Positions 25,575-34,007 of a DNA stretch of 64,000 nt are shown piece by piece. A program made the translations under genes and the position numbers. Location: assembly GCF_004345615.1 (NCBI RefSeq), contig NZ_SLWK01000001.1:124001-188000 (forward strand), read 5' to 3'. The notes beneath the pieces were generated by a model, which was not told where the DNA came from, ran no database searches, and worked only from the letters and a program-made list of their open reading frames with translations. Each line of letters opens with the position of its first letter. Position 1 is the stretch's first letter. Origin of the DNA: Natronoflexus pectinivorans. GTDB taxonomy: Bacteria; Bacteroidota; Bacteroidia; Bacteroidales; Marinilabiliaceae.

Positions 25575-26891
25575 ATGAAGTATTCTGCAAAAAACGGAGC
25601 CAAATGGTTAGCCATTTACGTTTTACTTGTAATGATCCCGTTTTTATGCGCAATTTCAGGTTCACTTCCTGAATATCGTGGACCTGTTATCGAATTTGGT
25701 GTTGCACTTGGATTCGTTGGTATGGGAATGCTGGCGGTTCAATTCCTCTTTTCGGGTCGGATAAGAGAGGTAGCACCCAAGTTCGGGATGGATAATATTC
25801 TTCAATACCATCGGGAAATGGGAATTCTTGCACTACTCTTCTTACTCATGCATCCTGCTATTCTCATCTTTGTGCAACCTGAGTTCGGAGAATACTTCAA
25901 TCCACAAGTTAATCTTCCCAGAGCCATTGCTTTAAGTTCTGCAACCATTGGTTTAGTTATTTTGGCGTTTTCAAGTTTGTACAGAGCAATAATTGGATTA
26001 AGTTACGAACTATGGAGACTGATTCATGGCACTCTTTCAGCTTTAATCCTTATCGTTGGGATTGCACACAGCATTCAGGTAGGTCACTACCTGAATGCGA
26101 CCTGGCAGAAAATGGCCATCATAACAACAATGGGATTGGCTATCTATTTTGTAATTCATACAAGAATTGTACGACCATGGGTCAACCGCAAAAGGCCTTA
26201 TGTTATTCGCAATATTATTGCTGAAAGAGATGATTGCTGGACCATTGAACTAACTCCTCAAGGTCATCAGGGAATGAAATATAAGTGTGGCCAATTTGTA
26301 TGGATAACCATTGGCAGCACCCCATTTAAAATGCAACAACATCCCTTTTCAATAGCATCGGCCTGCACAGGTTCTACTATAAAACTGACAGCGAAAAACT
26401 CCGGTGATTTTACATCAACATGGAAAAACCTTAAGCCGGAAACTACAGCTTATCTTGAAGGTCCATTTGGTTCTTTCACCCCTGAGCCGGAAAAACATAT
26501 GTTCATGGTGATGGGCGGAATTGGAATAACCCCCGGAATTGGTATGTTAAGAACATTGGAACAACAGAACAGTTCAAAAGAAGTCATTTTGCTATATGCA
26601 AATCCCGACTGGGAAAACATCACTTTCAGAGAAGAGTTGGAGAGATTAAGAACTGTTGTTAACCTTCAACTCATACATGTGCTTCAAGAGCTTCCGCAAA
26701 ACCCCCAATCCAATATAGAGAAAGGACTCATCGATTATGAGATAATAAAAAAACATGCACCGGCTAATTTAAATGACTTTGCATTTTACATATGCGGACC
26801 AAAACCGATGATGGATGCAGCAGAGCTTGCGGTTCGAGATTTGGGTGCTGATTGGCGTTATGTATATTCAGAACGATTCAATATTATATAG
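25575..26891 (+). CDS. Ferric-reductase-like transmembrane protein with NAD(P)H/FAD reductase domain
   Basis: A 438-residue membrane flavocytochrome-type protein. Six or so membrane segments fill residues 10-200, with histidines in YHREMG, LMHPAIL, LIHGTL and GIAHSIQVGH that can bind two haems. A ferredoxin-reductase module follows: FAD-binding QQHPFSIAS and NAD-binding MGGIGITPGIGML, ending with ICGPKPMM. It passes electrons from NAD(P)H across the membrane, possibly to ferric chelates brought in by the divergent TonB system. The ATG at 25575 is preferred over the TTG at 25530. Next gene starts right after the stop. Confidence 0.88.
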   Translation: MKYSAKNGAKWLAIYVLLVMIPFLCAISGSLPEYRGPVIEFGVALGFVGMGMLAVQFLFSGRIREVAPKFGMDNILQYHREMGILALLFLLMHPAILIFVQPEFGEYFNPQVNLPRAIALSSATIGLVILAFSSLYRAIIGLSYELWRLIHGTLSALILIVGIAHSIQVGHYLNATWQKMAIITTMGLAIYFVIHTRIVRPWVNRKRPYVIRNIIAERDDCWTIELTPQGHQGMKYKCGQFVWITIGSTPFKMQQHPFSIASACTGSTIKLTAKNSGDFTSTWKNLKPETTAYLEGPFGSFTPEPEKHMFMVMGGIGITPGIGMLRTLEQQNSSKEVILLYANPDWENITFREELERLRTVVNLQLIHVLQELPQNPQSNIEKGLIDYEIIKKHAPANLNDFAFYICGPKPMMDAAELAVRDLGADWRYVYSERFNII

Positions 26892-26999
26892 ATGAAAGAA
26901 CATAAAAAACTATTTTTCAAAACCATTCGTCGGGCCGGTAATATTGTTGCTCTGCTTCTGTTGGTAATTGCGATAATATTCGCAATTTTACGTTCCTGA
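26892..26999 (+). CDS. 35-residue single-pass membrane peptide
   Basis: The start codon follows the reductase stop codon directly, with no spacer, and the next gene begins 19 bp after its stop. The sequence opens MKEHKKLFFKTIRRAG, rich in positive charge, then a segment of about 17 hydrophobic residues (NIVALLLLVIAIIFAIL) and ends RS. This is the layout of an N-in membrane peptide that may join or regulate the reductase or transporter. Its in-operon position supports coding, but the length makes this a prediction. Confidence 0.6.
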   Translation: MKEHKKLFFKTIRRAGNIVALLLLVIAIIFAILRS

Positions 27000-27018
27000 A
27001 ATAAAAACTCCACAATTC

Positions 27019-28392
27019 ATGTCCTGGAATAGAACACAAAAAAGCGCACTGGCCATTGTTACCACCACATCCTTTCTGGGAACTTTCCTTATTTCGTCGG
27101 TCAACATAGCGCTCCCTGCCATAGAAGAGGTTTTTGAAATGAATGCACTGACTTTGAGTTGGATTATCACCGGCTTTTTGCTCTCATCTGCTATTCTGTT
27201 GCTGCCTCTTGGCCGGTGGGCTGACCTGACCGGGATAAAAAGAATCTACAAAACAGGTGCAACCATATTCGCCATATCCACGGTGTTGTGTGCGTTTGCC
27301 ACATCCGGCGAAATGCTGATTTTATTAAGAGTACTAAAAGGAGTGGGAGGTGCCATGGTGATGACCACCGGCGCAGCTATTCTTGTGTCTGTTTTTCCCG
27401 CATCAGAAAGGGGGAAAGCTTTAGGTATTACAGTTGCTGCAGTTTACATGGGTCTTGCCATGGGGCCTTTTGCGGGAGGTTTTTTAACCCAACAACTGGG
27501 TTGGCGTTCAATTTTCCTGATTTCTGGAATATTGGGCCTGATTTCGGTAACCATAACCTGGCTTTATCTGGGGAAAGATGCACCAGTTAAAGAACCACGA
27601 AAAATAAACCTGAAAGGTTCATTTATTTACGCCATGTCACTTTCAACCCTGGTAATTGGTTCATCGGCCATTCCAACAATCAAAGGTTGGATGCTGTTAG
27701 GTGTTGGCTTAGTTCTTATGGCTCTGTTTATAATGATAGAAAAAAAAGTCGAATTCCCGGTTATTAACATCGAAATGTTTACTCGGAATCGCCTCTTCGC
27801 CTTTTCGAATCTGGCTGCACTTATCAACTACAGTGCCACATTTGCCATCGTATTCTTATTGAGCCTTTATCTGCAAAAGATTAAAGAACTTTCACCCCAG
27901 GAAGCGGGCAGCATATTGCTGGCGCAACCGCTGGTAATGGCGATATTGTCACCGCTTAGCGGACGCTTGTCTGACAAAATAGAACCACGTTATCTGGCCA
28001 CTTCCGGAATGGGTTTGTGCACTCTGGGGCTGGCATTGTTCGCCTTCGTAGGCGAACAAACATCTGCTGGTTTAATTATTTTTTACCTGATAATTATGGG
28101 AACTGGTTTCGCGCTTTTCTCATCGCCAAACTTAAATACCATCATGAGCTCAGTAGAAAAACATCAATATGCCATTGCATCAGGTGTTTCAGCCACCATG
28201 CGTGTAGTGGGACAAATGGTGAGCATGACACTGGTCACGCTATTTTTTGCCATATACATCGGACAAGCAAGAATTTCAGAAGTCCCCAGCGAACAGTTTA
28301 TAAATGGCATGTCGGCAGCATTTATGGCTTTTGCCATCATCTGTTTTATTGGAATGTGGTTTTCATTTTACAGAGGAAAAATGAGAAATTAA
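27019..28392 (+). CDS. MFS transporter, DHA2 (EmrB/QacA) family
   Basis: A 457-residue transporter. It has the family's N-terminal pattern SSVNIALPAIEEVF, motif A as LGRWADLTGIKRIY, and the motif-C-type GLAMGPFAGGFLTQQLGWRSIF in TM5. Hydrophobic segments suggest 14 membrane spans, as in DHA2 members. These proton antiporters export drugs or siderophores; its place after a ferric-reductase-like gene makes chelator export one possibility. It ends 5 bp before the convergent lipoprotein gene. Confidence 0.9.
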   Translation: MSWNRTQKSALAIVTTTSFLGTFLISSVNIALPAIEEVFEMNALTLSWIITGFLLSSAILLLPLGRWADLTGIKRIYKTGATIFAISTVLCAFATSGEMLILLRVLKGVGGAMVMTTGAAILVSVFPASERGKALGITVAAVYMGLAMGPFAGGFLTQQLGWRSIFLISGILGLISVTITWLYLGKDAPVKEPRKINLKGSFIYAMSLSTLVIGSSAIPTIKGWMLLGVGLVLMALFIMIEKKVEFPVINIEMFTRNRLFAFSNLAALINYSATFAIVFLLSLYLQKIKELSPQEAGSILLAQPLVMAILSPLSGRLSDKIEPRYLATSGMGLCTLGLALFAFVGEQTSAGLIIFYLIIMGTGFALFSSPNLNTIMSSVEKHQYAIASGVSATMRVVGQMVSMTLVTLFFAIYIGQARISEVPSEQFINGMSAAFMAFAIICFIGMWFSFYRGKMRN

Positions 28393-28397
28393 CAAGA

Positions 28398-28817
28398 CTA
28401 ATTCCCCCTTCTTCTTATCAATCGGATGCCATATTCCTTTTCAATAAACTGGAAATAGTAGTATAGCCGGTAATTTAATTCCAGTCCATATTCATTTCTG
28501 TCGGGATGATATTCAATTCTGGTCTGATAGAAATCCCCATACCGCAGAGGATTGGAATGACGTATGTTCCATTCAGTAACATAACGCTTGTTCCAGCCTT
28601 CGTAATAAGATTGAGTATGAAATGCAGCAGAAGGCTGCGTGGCTAGAAAAGTTTCAAATCGGCTGTCGAGAATAATGAGTTCATACTCAATAGAGTCTTC
28701 CACAGCAACCTCTTTCTCAAGCTTAACAGTCTGGTCGGGAGCATCTATGTTCTTTTGGGTTCCGCAGGATGCCAAAAGAAATCCAATCACGAAAATACTG
28801 ATTATCAGGTAACGCAT
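28398..28817 (-). CDS. Small lipoprotein, DUF6146-like
   Basis: A 139-residue lipoprotein with signal YLIISIFVIGFLLASC (lipid Cys at 18). The body has YELIILDSRFETFLATQPSA, YYEGWNKRYVTEWNIRH and YGLELNYRLYYYF, the recurring features of a family I recall as DUF6146 in Bacteroidota. Function unknown. It converges on the MFS gene and lies 68 bp downstream of the lipid A deacylase-like gene, so it may be cotranscribed with it. Confidence 0.75.
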   Translation of the reverse strand: MRYLIISIFVIGFLLASCGTQKNIDAPDQTVKLEKEVAVEDSIEYELIILDSRFETFLATQPSAAFHTQSYYEGWNKRYVTEWNIRHSNPLRYGDFYQTRIEYHPDRNEYGLELNYRLYYYFQFIEKEYGIRLIRRRGN

Positions 28818-28885
28818 AACGACCTCCTTTTTAAGTGCAAATTACAACATATTACACTGAATATCAATGCAAATATCATACCACA

Positions 28886-29932
28886 TTAAAAATCCCATCC
28901 CATTCTAAAATCCAAATTGGTGGCTACATGACCGTGGGATTTTAAAGAAAACCCCATCCTCAAACCTGAATAAATGTTATAGGTTAAAACATAGCGCTGA
29001 TAGAACTTATGAGAGGACAATTGCTCCGGCCTATAGGCATACCATGACATGCGCTGGCTGAAATCAAACTTTCCAAAAATAAAATGGTGCGATATAAATG
29101 GAGCCAACAAATGTTTGCCATAATCCCCTGATTCATCAACCATTGAAAAATCATGGTTATACTCCGCTCCAAAACCCAATCCGTTAAATGCCGAAAAGGC
29201 TCTTTTTACACCTCCTACCAGAGAGATTGAAGGTTTGCGATTGTTCTCATCGTCTACCTTTCGGGTAGTAAATCCGCTCTCCATCCAAACCAGATATTCA
29301 TTTCCCGGATGCTGTCGCTCATAAACCGGAAGAGGTTCCCTGTTTAAATAATAATTCAACCCCACCCCCACCTGAGGATAGTTCATTCCCCTGTTGGGTT
29401 GTTTTCTTCCACCGTTGGAAATGTGGTTGTAATTAGCTGACAACCGGCCACTCCATTTCTCAGAAAAGCGATATTCTATGGCGGGTGCTACATACAAGAG
29501 AAAACTGAAACGTGAACTGAAAAAATTATTCAACGGATTATTTTCAGGGTGATGCACTTTGGTTAACCATGTGGCTCCAATACCGGAATTCAAAGTAAGA
29601 GACCATTGATTTTGTCTCCACAAAACGGGTTCAAATGTTCCTGCCAATGTATAAGCGTCTCCCAGAATATCGCGGTCACCAAAGCTCAACCACGAAAACT
29701 GGGCTCCTATGTAATAGAAACAGTTACATATTTCCCAATGATTCTGTCCCAACCCCATCCGTTGCCATGAAACGTGAAACCCGGTCGGACGGTTGTCCGA
29801 AACCGGCTTTAAATCGCTGGCATGAGATATGATGAAACCATGCTGAATTTCAGCTCTCAAACGCTGAATGTTCTGCGCAATTGAAAGCTGCGCATAAATC
29901 AACAATGGTATTATTATGATGTATGGTTTCAT
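28886..29932 (-). CDS. Outer-membrane acyloxyacyl hydrolase (PagL-like lipid A deacylase)
   Basis: A 348-residue protein from ATG 29932, directly after the conserved TAGACAC of the shared leader; an upstream start at 29962 lies inside the leader and is less likely. Signal peptide MKPYIIIIPLLIYAQLSIA-Q. The body is beta-barrel-like with alternating aromatic residues. The catalytic region reads NYNHISNGG, matching the His-Ser pair of PagL 3-O-deacylases, followed by MNYPQVGVGLNYYL. It would trim acyl chains of lipid A in the outer membrane. The gene for LpxA lies next door but on the other strand. Confidence 0.82.
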   Translation of the reverse strand: MKPYIIIIPLLIYAQLSIAQNIQRLRAEIQHGFIISHASDLKPVSDNRPTGFHVSWQRMGLGQNHWEICNCFYYIGAQFSWLSFGDRDILGDAYTLAGTFEPVLWRQNQWSLTLNSGIGATWLTKVHHPENNPLNNFFSSRFSFLLYVAPAIEYRFSEKWSGRLSANYNHISNGGRKQPNRGMNYPQVGVGLNYYLNREPLPVYERQHPGNEYLVWMESGFTTRKVDDENNRKPSISLVGGVKRAFSAFNGLGFGAEYNHDFSMVDESGDYGKHLLAPFISHHFIFGKFDFSQRMSWYAYRPEQLSSHKFYQRYVLTYNIYSGLRMGFSLKSHGHVATNLDFRMGWDF

Positions 29933-30030
29933 GTGTCTAAAAATTTGTTTTTCAATGGCCACATTGAACTCGCCTCTTAGTCATTGCCCTGTGTGTCGAA
30001 GCGTTCGACATGGCTCGTTTCATGTGTTTA
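29933..30030 (-). promoter_or_regulatory. Shared structured 5' leader, copy C
   Basis: Read on the minus strand it ends at ATG 29932. Same fold as copies A and B: outer helix CACAT/ATGTG, AAC/GTT, tandem GA/GA, GCC/GGC, inner hairpin TGTCGAA-CGC-TTCGACA, then CACACAGG and ATGACTA, ending AAACAAATTTTTAGACAC before the start codon. The inner hairpin differs from copies A and B in sequence but keeps pairing, which supports the structure. Confidence 0.7.
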
Positions 30031-30047
30031 ATATTTGACGAATCATA

Positions 30048-30225
30048 AAGACAATAGATCGTTAGACTACTAGATTATTAGATGTAAGATACTGAGCATA
30101 GCGAAGTCCCGCTCAGCGGGATTAGACACAAGTAAGTTTCATATTATCAACTGATGGTACAACACTATAGTAAATTAGTGAACGCTTGATAATTAGGTCA
30201 ATAAAAAAGATTAACGAACAATTAT
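30048..30225 (+). repeat. Dispersed intergenic repeat R2, copy 2
   Basis: It matches 14541-14690 over scattered blocks from CAATAGATCGTTAG to AATAAAAAAGATTAACGAAC, with an extra 30 bp or so in the first third. Non-coding. The stretch on to 30416 is AT-rich with no gene or clear signal. Confidence 0.6.
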
Positions 30226-30417
30226 AAAGATGATTGCAATATTATAAGCATCCTTTACTCCTGCTATAATTCGTAAAAAACGTATTCCACGGCAAAATAT
30301 AAAAACGAGCGCATACATCAAAACCAAAACAGAAATCATTTTAAAACCTTGCAAAGCAAGACATTATTAACAGCTCGTTACTTTTTTATTAAAAAAAAGT
30401 GAAATAAAGTACGTGTA

Positions 30418-30507
30418 TTGAGCTTTTCATTTGTCATATATTTGAATGACATACAAAAGATACTTTAATATAGCCGATAAGGGTGCATAGCACCCTTATC
30501 TGGCTAT
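30418..30507 (+). promoter_or_regulatory. lpxA promoter and strong leader hairpin
   Basis: TTG (30418-30420) and TATATTTG (30437-30444) are 16 bp apart, a plausible if short-spaced promoter. The leader then contains ATAGCC-ATAAGGGTGC (30470-30486) pairing with GCACCCTTAT-GGCTAT (30490-30507) around a 3-nt loop, with small bulges. The hairpin lies 23 nt before the lpxA ATG and has no T tail, so it is more likely a regulatory or stabilising leader than a terminator. Confidence 0.6.
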
Positions 30508-30530
30508 CTGTGTATAACTAAATTAAAAGA

Positions 30531-31343
30531 ATGGAGCAATTGATTTCACCACGTGCGGAGATACATCCCGAAGCAGTTATTGGGAAGAATGTTGTAGTTG
30601 AAGCGTTCGCGAAAATTGATAAAGATGTAATTATTGGTGATGGAACCTGGATTGGAGCCAATGCCACCATCTATCCGGGTGCAAGAATAGGTAAAGAGTG
30701 TAAGATATTCCCCGGGGCAGTTATCGCAGCAGTGCCTCAAGATTTAAAATTTAAAGGCGAATACTCTACAGTTGAGATAGGCGACCACACCACCATCAGA
30801 GAATATGTTACCGTTAACAGAGGAACAGCATCCAAGGGATATACCAAAGTAGGAAGTCACACTCTCCTTATGGCATATACTCACCTTGGACACGACACTG
30901 AAGTTGGTAATCACTGCGTGATAGCCAATAGCGTTCAGATTGCCGGAGAGGTTGTTGTTGAAGATTGGGCTGTGGTTGGAGGAATGAGTGCCATCCATCA
31001 ATTTTGTCGTGTAGGTGCACACGCTATGGTTTCAGGAATGTCCGGTGTTTTATCCGATGTTCCTCCATACACCAAAGTTTTTGGTGTTCCGGCCAACTAC
31101 ATGGGCATAAACTACGTTGGTGTGAAGCGCAGAGGTTTTGAAAAATCACAGGTAGATACCATTCATAATATTTTCAGAACCATCTACCAAAGTGGAATGA
31201 ATACCTCCCAAGCCATTGAACACATCAATATGTGCATGGAGAGTTCAGCTGAAAAAGAGCAGATTGTTGAATTTATTAAGCAATCGAAACGAGGTATTAT
31301 AAAAAGTGCCACTCGTGCAGCCAATGTGACACAAGAGGCTTAG
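30531..31343 (+). CDS. lpxA: Acyl-ACP--UDP-N-acetylglucosamine O-acyltransferase LpxA
   Basis: A 270-residue cytoplasmic enzyme of the first lipid A step. The left-handed beta-helix is seen in many hexapeptide turns (AEIHPEAVIGKNVVVEAFAK, IGDGTWIGANATIYPG, VGSHTLLMAYTHLGHD). The catalytic histidine is the second H of AYTHLGHD, as H125 of E. coli, and the C-terminal helical part begins at GVKRRGFEKSQV. Length is normal. It stands alone here, away from lpxC/fabZ or lpxB/lpxD. Confidence 0.95.
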   Translation: MEQLISPRAEIHPEAVIGKNVVVEAFAKIDKDVIIGDGTWIGANATIYPGARIGKECKIFPGAVIAAVPQDLKFKGEYSTVEIGDHTTIREYVTVNRGTASKGYTKVGSHTLLMAYTHLGHDTEVGNHCVIANSVQIAGEVVVEDWAVVGGMSAIHQFCRVGAHAMVSGMSGVLSDVPPYTKVFGVPANYMGINYVGVKRRGFEKSQVDTIHNIFRTIYQSGMNTSQAIEHINMCMESSAEKEQIVEFIKQSKRGIIKSATRAANVTQEA

Positions 31344-31383
31344 GAAGTATATTAGCAGAACATTAGAGTTTTAGACATAATAG

Positions 31384-31418
31384 AAAAAACGTGGTAGTTA
31401 AACTACCACGTTTTTTAT
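31384..31418. terminator. Bidirectional terminator between lpxA and the GH43 gene
   Basis: AAAAAACGTGGTAGT pairs with ACTACCACGTTTTTT around TAA. The A and T runs on the two sides allow termination of both converging genes. Confidence 0.92.
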
Positions 31419-31436
31419 TATACAGTTACCCAGAAT

Positions 31437-33065
31437 TTACTTAATAACCAATTTATGTGATTCATATTCATTATATGATTCAACATTCAAGATATATACA
31501 CCTGTTTTTAAGGGAGTATCTATTGAGTTTGAGCCTTTGTGACCAACAGTTTCAAAGAGGGTTTGTCCTAAATAATTGGAAATTCTAATTCTCAAATTAT
31601 CCTGTTCTAGTATTACATTAAAACTCCCATTTGAAGGATTTGGTGTTACGGAACTTTTAGGCAATTGTTCTTCCTCTATGTTAGTTCCTTGTAAATCAAC
31701 CAATCTAAAAGTTTGTTGGGGTGCATTCCCACCAAAACATCCCCATTGCAAAATATTGGTTCCATCGGCATGTGAAGCATTCTGGACATCAAAACACCTG
31801 TTACTGTTGCGATTGATTATTCGATACCCGTTCCCATCGACCTGAAAGGCAAATTGTTGTCCGACATGCCCCAAACTCTCCCACAGGTTTATATTAGCAC
31901 CATATTCCGTTGATATTTCGAACACATCTATAGCAAAAAACTCATTAACAGCGGGCTTAATTGAATGCCATATACCATCTTCGTTGGTGATGATAAATTT
32001 CTGAGAATCTCCCCCATTGTATGTATATTGAGCAATGTTTGTTCCAAAATCCGGGATTGCATCTTCAATTGTAACAGCCTTATTGCTGTGATTAGCCACC
32101 AGAGCAAAAACTCCATTAATCTCTCCCATTTCCACTCCGGATGGTCCGGCAACTGGCCAGCCATTAACAAAATCAAGGGTAGTTGTAAGAAGCCTGGGGT
32201 ATCCATTGGAAAACCCATCATAGTAATGATAGGATAAGACTCCTTCTGCAAATCCAATGTGTCCTGGGCCAACAATAACACCATGTTGAACTGGCAGAAA
32301 CTCCCTCGTACCAGTGTAGGGGCCTGTGATGCTGGTTGACCTTGCCACTTCTACATAGTAAGTACTTTCCAATAGCCGGCAACAACTTCCGCGATTAACA
32401 AACAAGTAGTAATAAGGACCATTCTTCAAAATGTAAGGAGCTTCAATATCCTGATGATTCCCTCCATAAATATGAGTTAAACTGCCCATTGTTTTACCTG
32501 TTTCAGGATTGATTTCGATCACACCAATTCCTCCAAAATATGAACCATAAGACATCCAAACCCGTCCGTCATCATCCTTAAACATGGCCGGATCAATTGC
32601 ATTGATGGCATTTCGAGTACCGTCTGAAGAGACAACCAGACCGAGATCTTCCCAAGTGGGGTTTGCAAGAGAAGGTGTTCTGGTTACGCCAATTATCGAG
32701 TTTGAAGTCCCAAAATTTGAGGCTGAATAGTATAAATAATAATATCCCTCCATATAGATGATGCAGGGTGCCCAGAAATGACCGTTAAACCCCGGCACAT
32801 AAGTATTAATCCAGTCAGGAAAATTAATGTGATCAACCGGGGATGGTTCTTCACGCCAATTAGTGAAATTTAAATTTGAAGAAGAGATCCCATATATCCC
32901 AACTGTTGCATTGCCATTATCATCATTTAACCCTGTTGCAAAAACATAGTAGCGATCATCATCCCCCTTTATAATATGTGACGGATCATGTATAGGCCCT
33001 TGCGCCATCACTTTAACTCCCAGAAAGCAAAACAGGAAAAAAGATAAAAAGTAATTTTTTTTCAT
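31437..33065 (-). CDS. Secreted GH43 arabinanase with ricin-type lectin domain and T9SS sorting domain
   Basis: A 542-residue protein with signal peptide FLSFFLFCFLGVKVMA. The five-bladed GH43 domain (about 22-330) starts GPIHDPSHI, which provides the base Asp; IDPAMFKDDDG holds the pKa-modulating Asp and QDIEAPYIL the acid Glu. The closest type is endo-1,5-alpha-arabinanase. A ricin-B-like domain follows (about 335-460, with QKFII and QTFRLVD repeats), then a ~75-residue type A T9SS sorting domain from TPNPSNGSF to KTGVYILNV and HKLVIK. It therefore leaves the cell by type IX secretion to cut pectic arabinan. It is the third gene behind the shared leader. Confidence 0.92.
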   Translation of the reverse strand: MKKNYFLSFFLFCFLGVKVMAQGPIHDPSHIIKGDDDRYYVFATGLNDDNGNATVGIYGISSSNLNFTNWREEPSPVDHINFPDWINTYVPGFNGHFWAPCIIYMEGYYYLYYSASNFGTSNSIIGVTRTPSLANPTWEDLGLVVSSDGTRNAINAIDPAMFKDDDGRVWMSYGSYFGGIGVIEINPETGKTMGSLTHIYGGNHQDIEAPYILKNGPYYYLFVNRGSCCRLLESTYYVEVARSTSITGPYTGTREFLPVQHGVIVGPGHIGFAEGVLSYHYYDGFSNGYPRLLTTTLDFVNGWPVAGPSGVEMGEINGVFALVANHSNKAVTIEDAIPDFGTNIAQYTYNGGDSQKFIITNEDGIWHSIKPAVNEFFAIDVFEISTEYGANINLWESLGHVGQQFAFQVDGNGYRIINRNSNRCFDVQNASHADGTNILQWGCFGGNAPQQTFRLVDLQGTNIEEEQLPKSSVTPNPSNGSFNVILEQDNLRIRISNYLGQTLFETVGHKGSNSIDTPLKTGVYILNVESYNEYESHKLVIK

Positions 33066-33178
33066 GTGTCTATAATTTGTTTTTCAGTTACTACATGGAA
33101 CTCGCCATAATAGTCATTGACTACGCCGATCTTCGATTCTCCTGTGTGAGAATTGGTTCTCATGGCTCGTTTCATAAC
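33066..33178 (-). promoter_or_regulatory. Shared structured 5' leader, copy B
   Basis: Read on the minus strand it ends at ATG 33065. Nearly identical to copy A in its conserved parts (TGAAACGAGCCATGAGAA, TTCTCACACAGG, ATGGCGAGTTCCATGT, AAACAAATTATAGACAC), but with an insert of 19 nt or so between CACACAGG and ATGACTA that contains a small CGAAGATCG hairpin. The outermost helix pairs less well than in A and C. Confidence 0.7.
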
Positions 33179-33763
33179 ACAATATTTAAATTAATTGGAT
33201 CATAGTACAAAGATGTTTGTTTCGAGTTCAATTCAAGAGGATATTCTAACAAAATTGGAGGATTTAGGTGGAACATATCGTAACTGCCTGATTTCTTTAA
33301 TCTATTCAATTACTTTTTCCGGAGACAGATGGATTTGGTGCACAAAACAGGATCCAGCCAAACAGTTGCTGTTTCTGTTGTCTTGCATATAAGCCATGAC
33401 CCGAAACTGTGGGAAAAGAAACAACGCCCCAGTTGTCCAGCTTAGTTTAAAAATTTATAACGCAATCTTATATCACAATCCTATTTCGCCTCCCAGTTAT
33501 GCAGCTTGGTCTAACATAAATCGAAAATCGAAGGAGTCAATTGGAAAGAAGCAGGAAATCGACGGAGTCAATGGCAGCTCTTTGTAAACCAAGCGGCATA
33601 GCTGAGCGAAAAACTGCCGGTTAAGATTCGACGAAGTTGCCGCTTGGCTATGCCGCTTTGCTTGCAAAGAAACATTCACCGAGCAAAACGTTAACTAAGG
33701 CTAGATGTGGAGGCACGAGTTGCAAATCGGCGCGAACAGGCAAACTACAGGCAGCTGGAGGGA
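33179..33763 (+). other. Decayed non-coding stretch at the left edge of the accessory island
   Basis: No gene is supported. It holds AAGCGGCATAGC (about 33592) facing GCTATGCCGCTT (about 33648), and a block around 33608-33637 (ACTGCCGGTTAAGATTCGACG) that recurs at about 39330-39358. At about 33721 there is a copy of the short repeat TTGCAAATCGGCGCGAAC found five more times up to 39058. Confidence 0.5.
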
Positions 33764-33807
33764 TTTTTTAGCCTTGCCAGTCGTTCCTTTGTGGCAAAGC
33801 TAAAAAA
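33764..33807 (+). repeat. 44-bp hairpin element, orientation 1
   Basis: TTTTTTAGCCTTGCCA and TGGCAAAGCTAAAAAA bracket GTCGTTCCTTTG. The whole 44 bp is the exact reverse complement of 37675-37718, while the DNA outside both is in the same orientation. Confidence 0.85.
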
Positions 33808-34007
33808 GACCGGGATCTGCAGTGAGGAAGAGTAAGGAAGGCAAAAAAAAATGACAAACTACGAGGAACGAGTACCCGAAGGGCGGACGGCGCTTGTTTT
33901 CACCTTATAGAACTTTCTTTTTAAAAACAAGTGCCGGACGGTTTGGCGTGATTTTTTGCTGACTGACGAGGACGAACACCGCTTTACCGGGTCTTGTGCG
34001 GTGGGGA

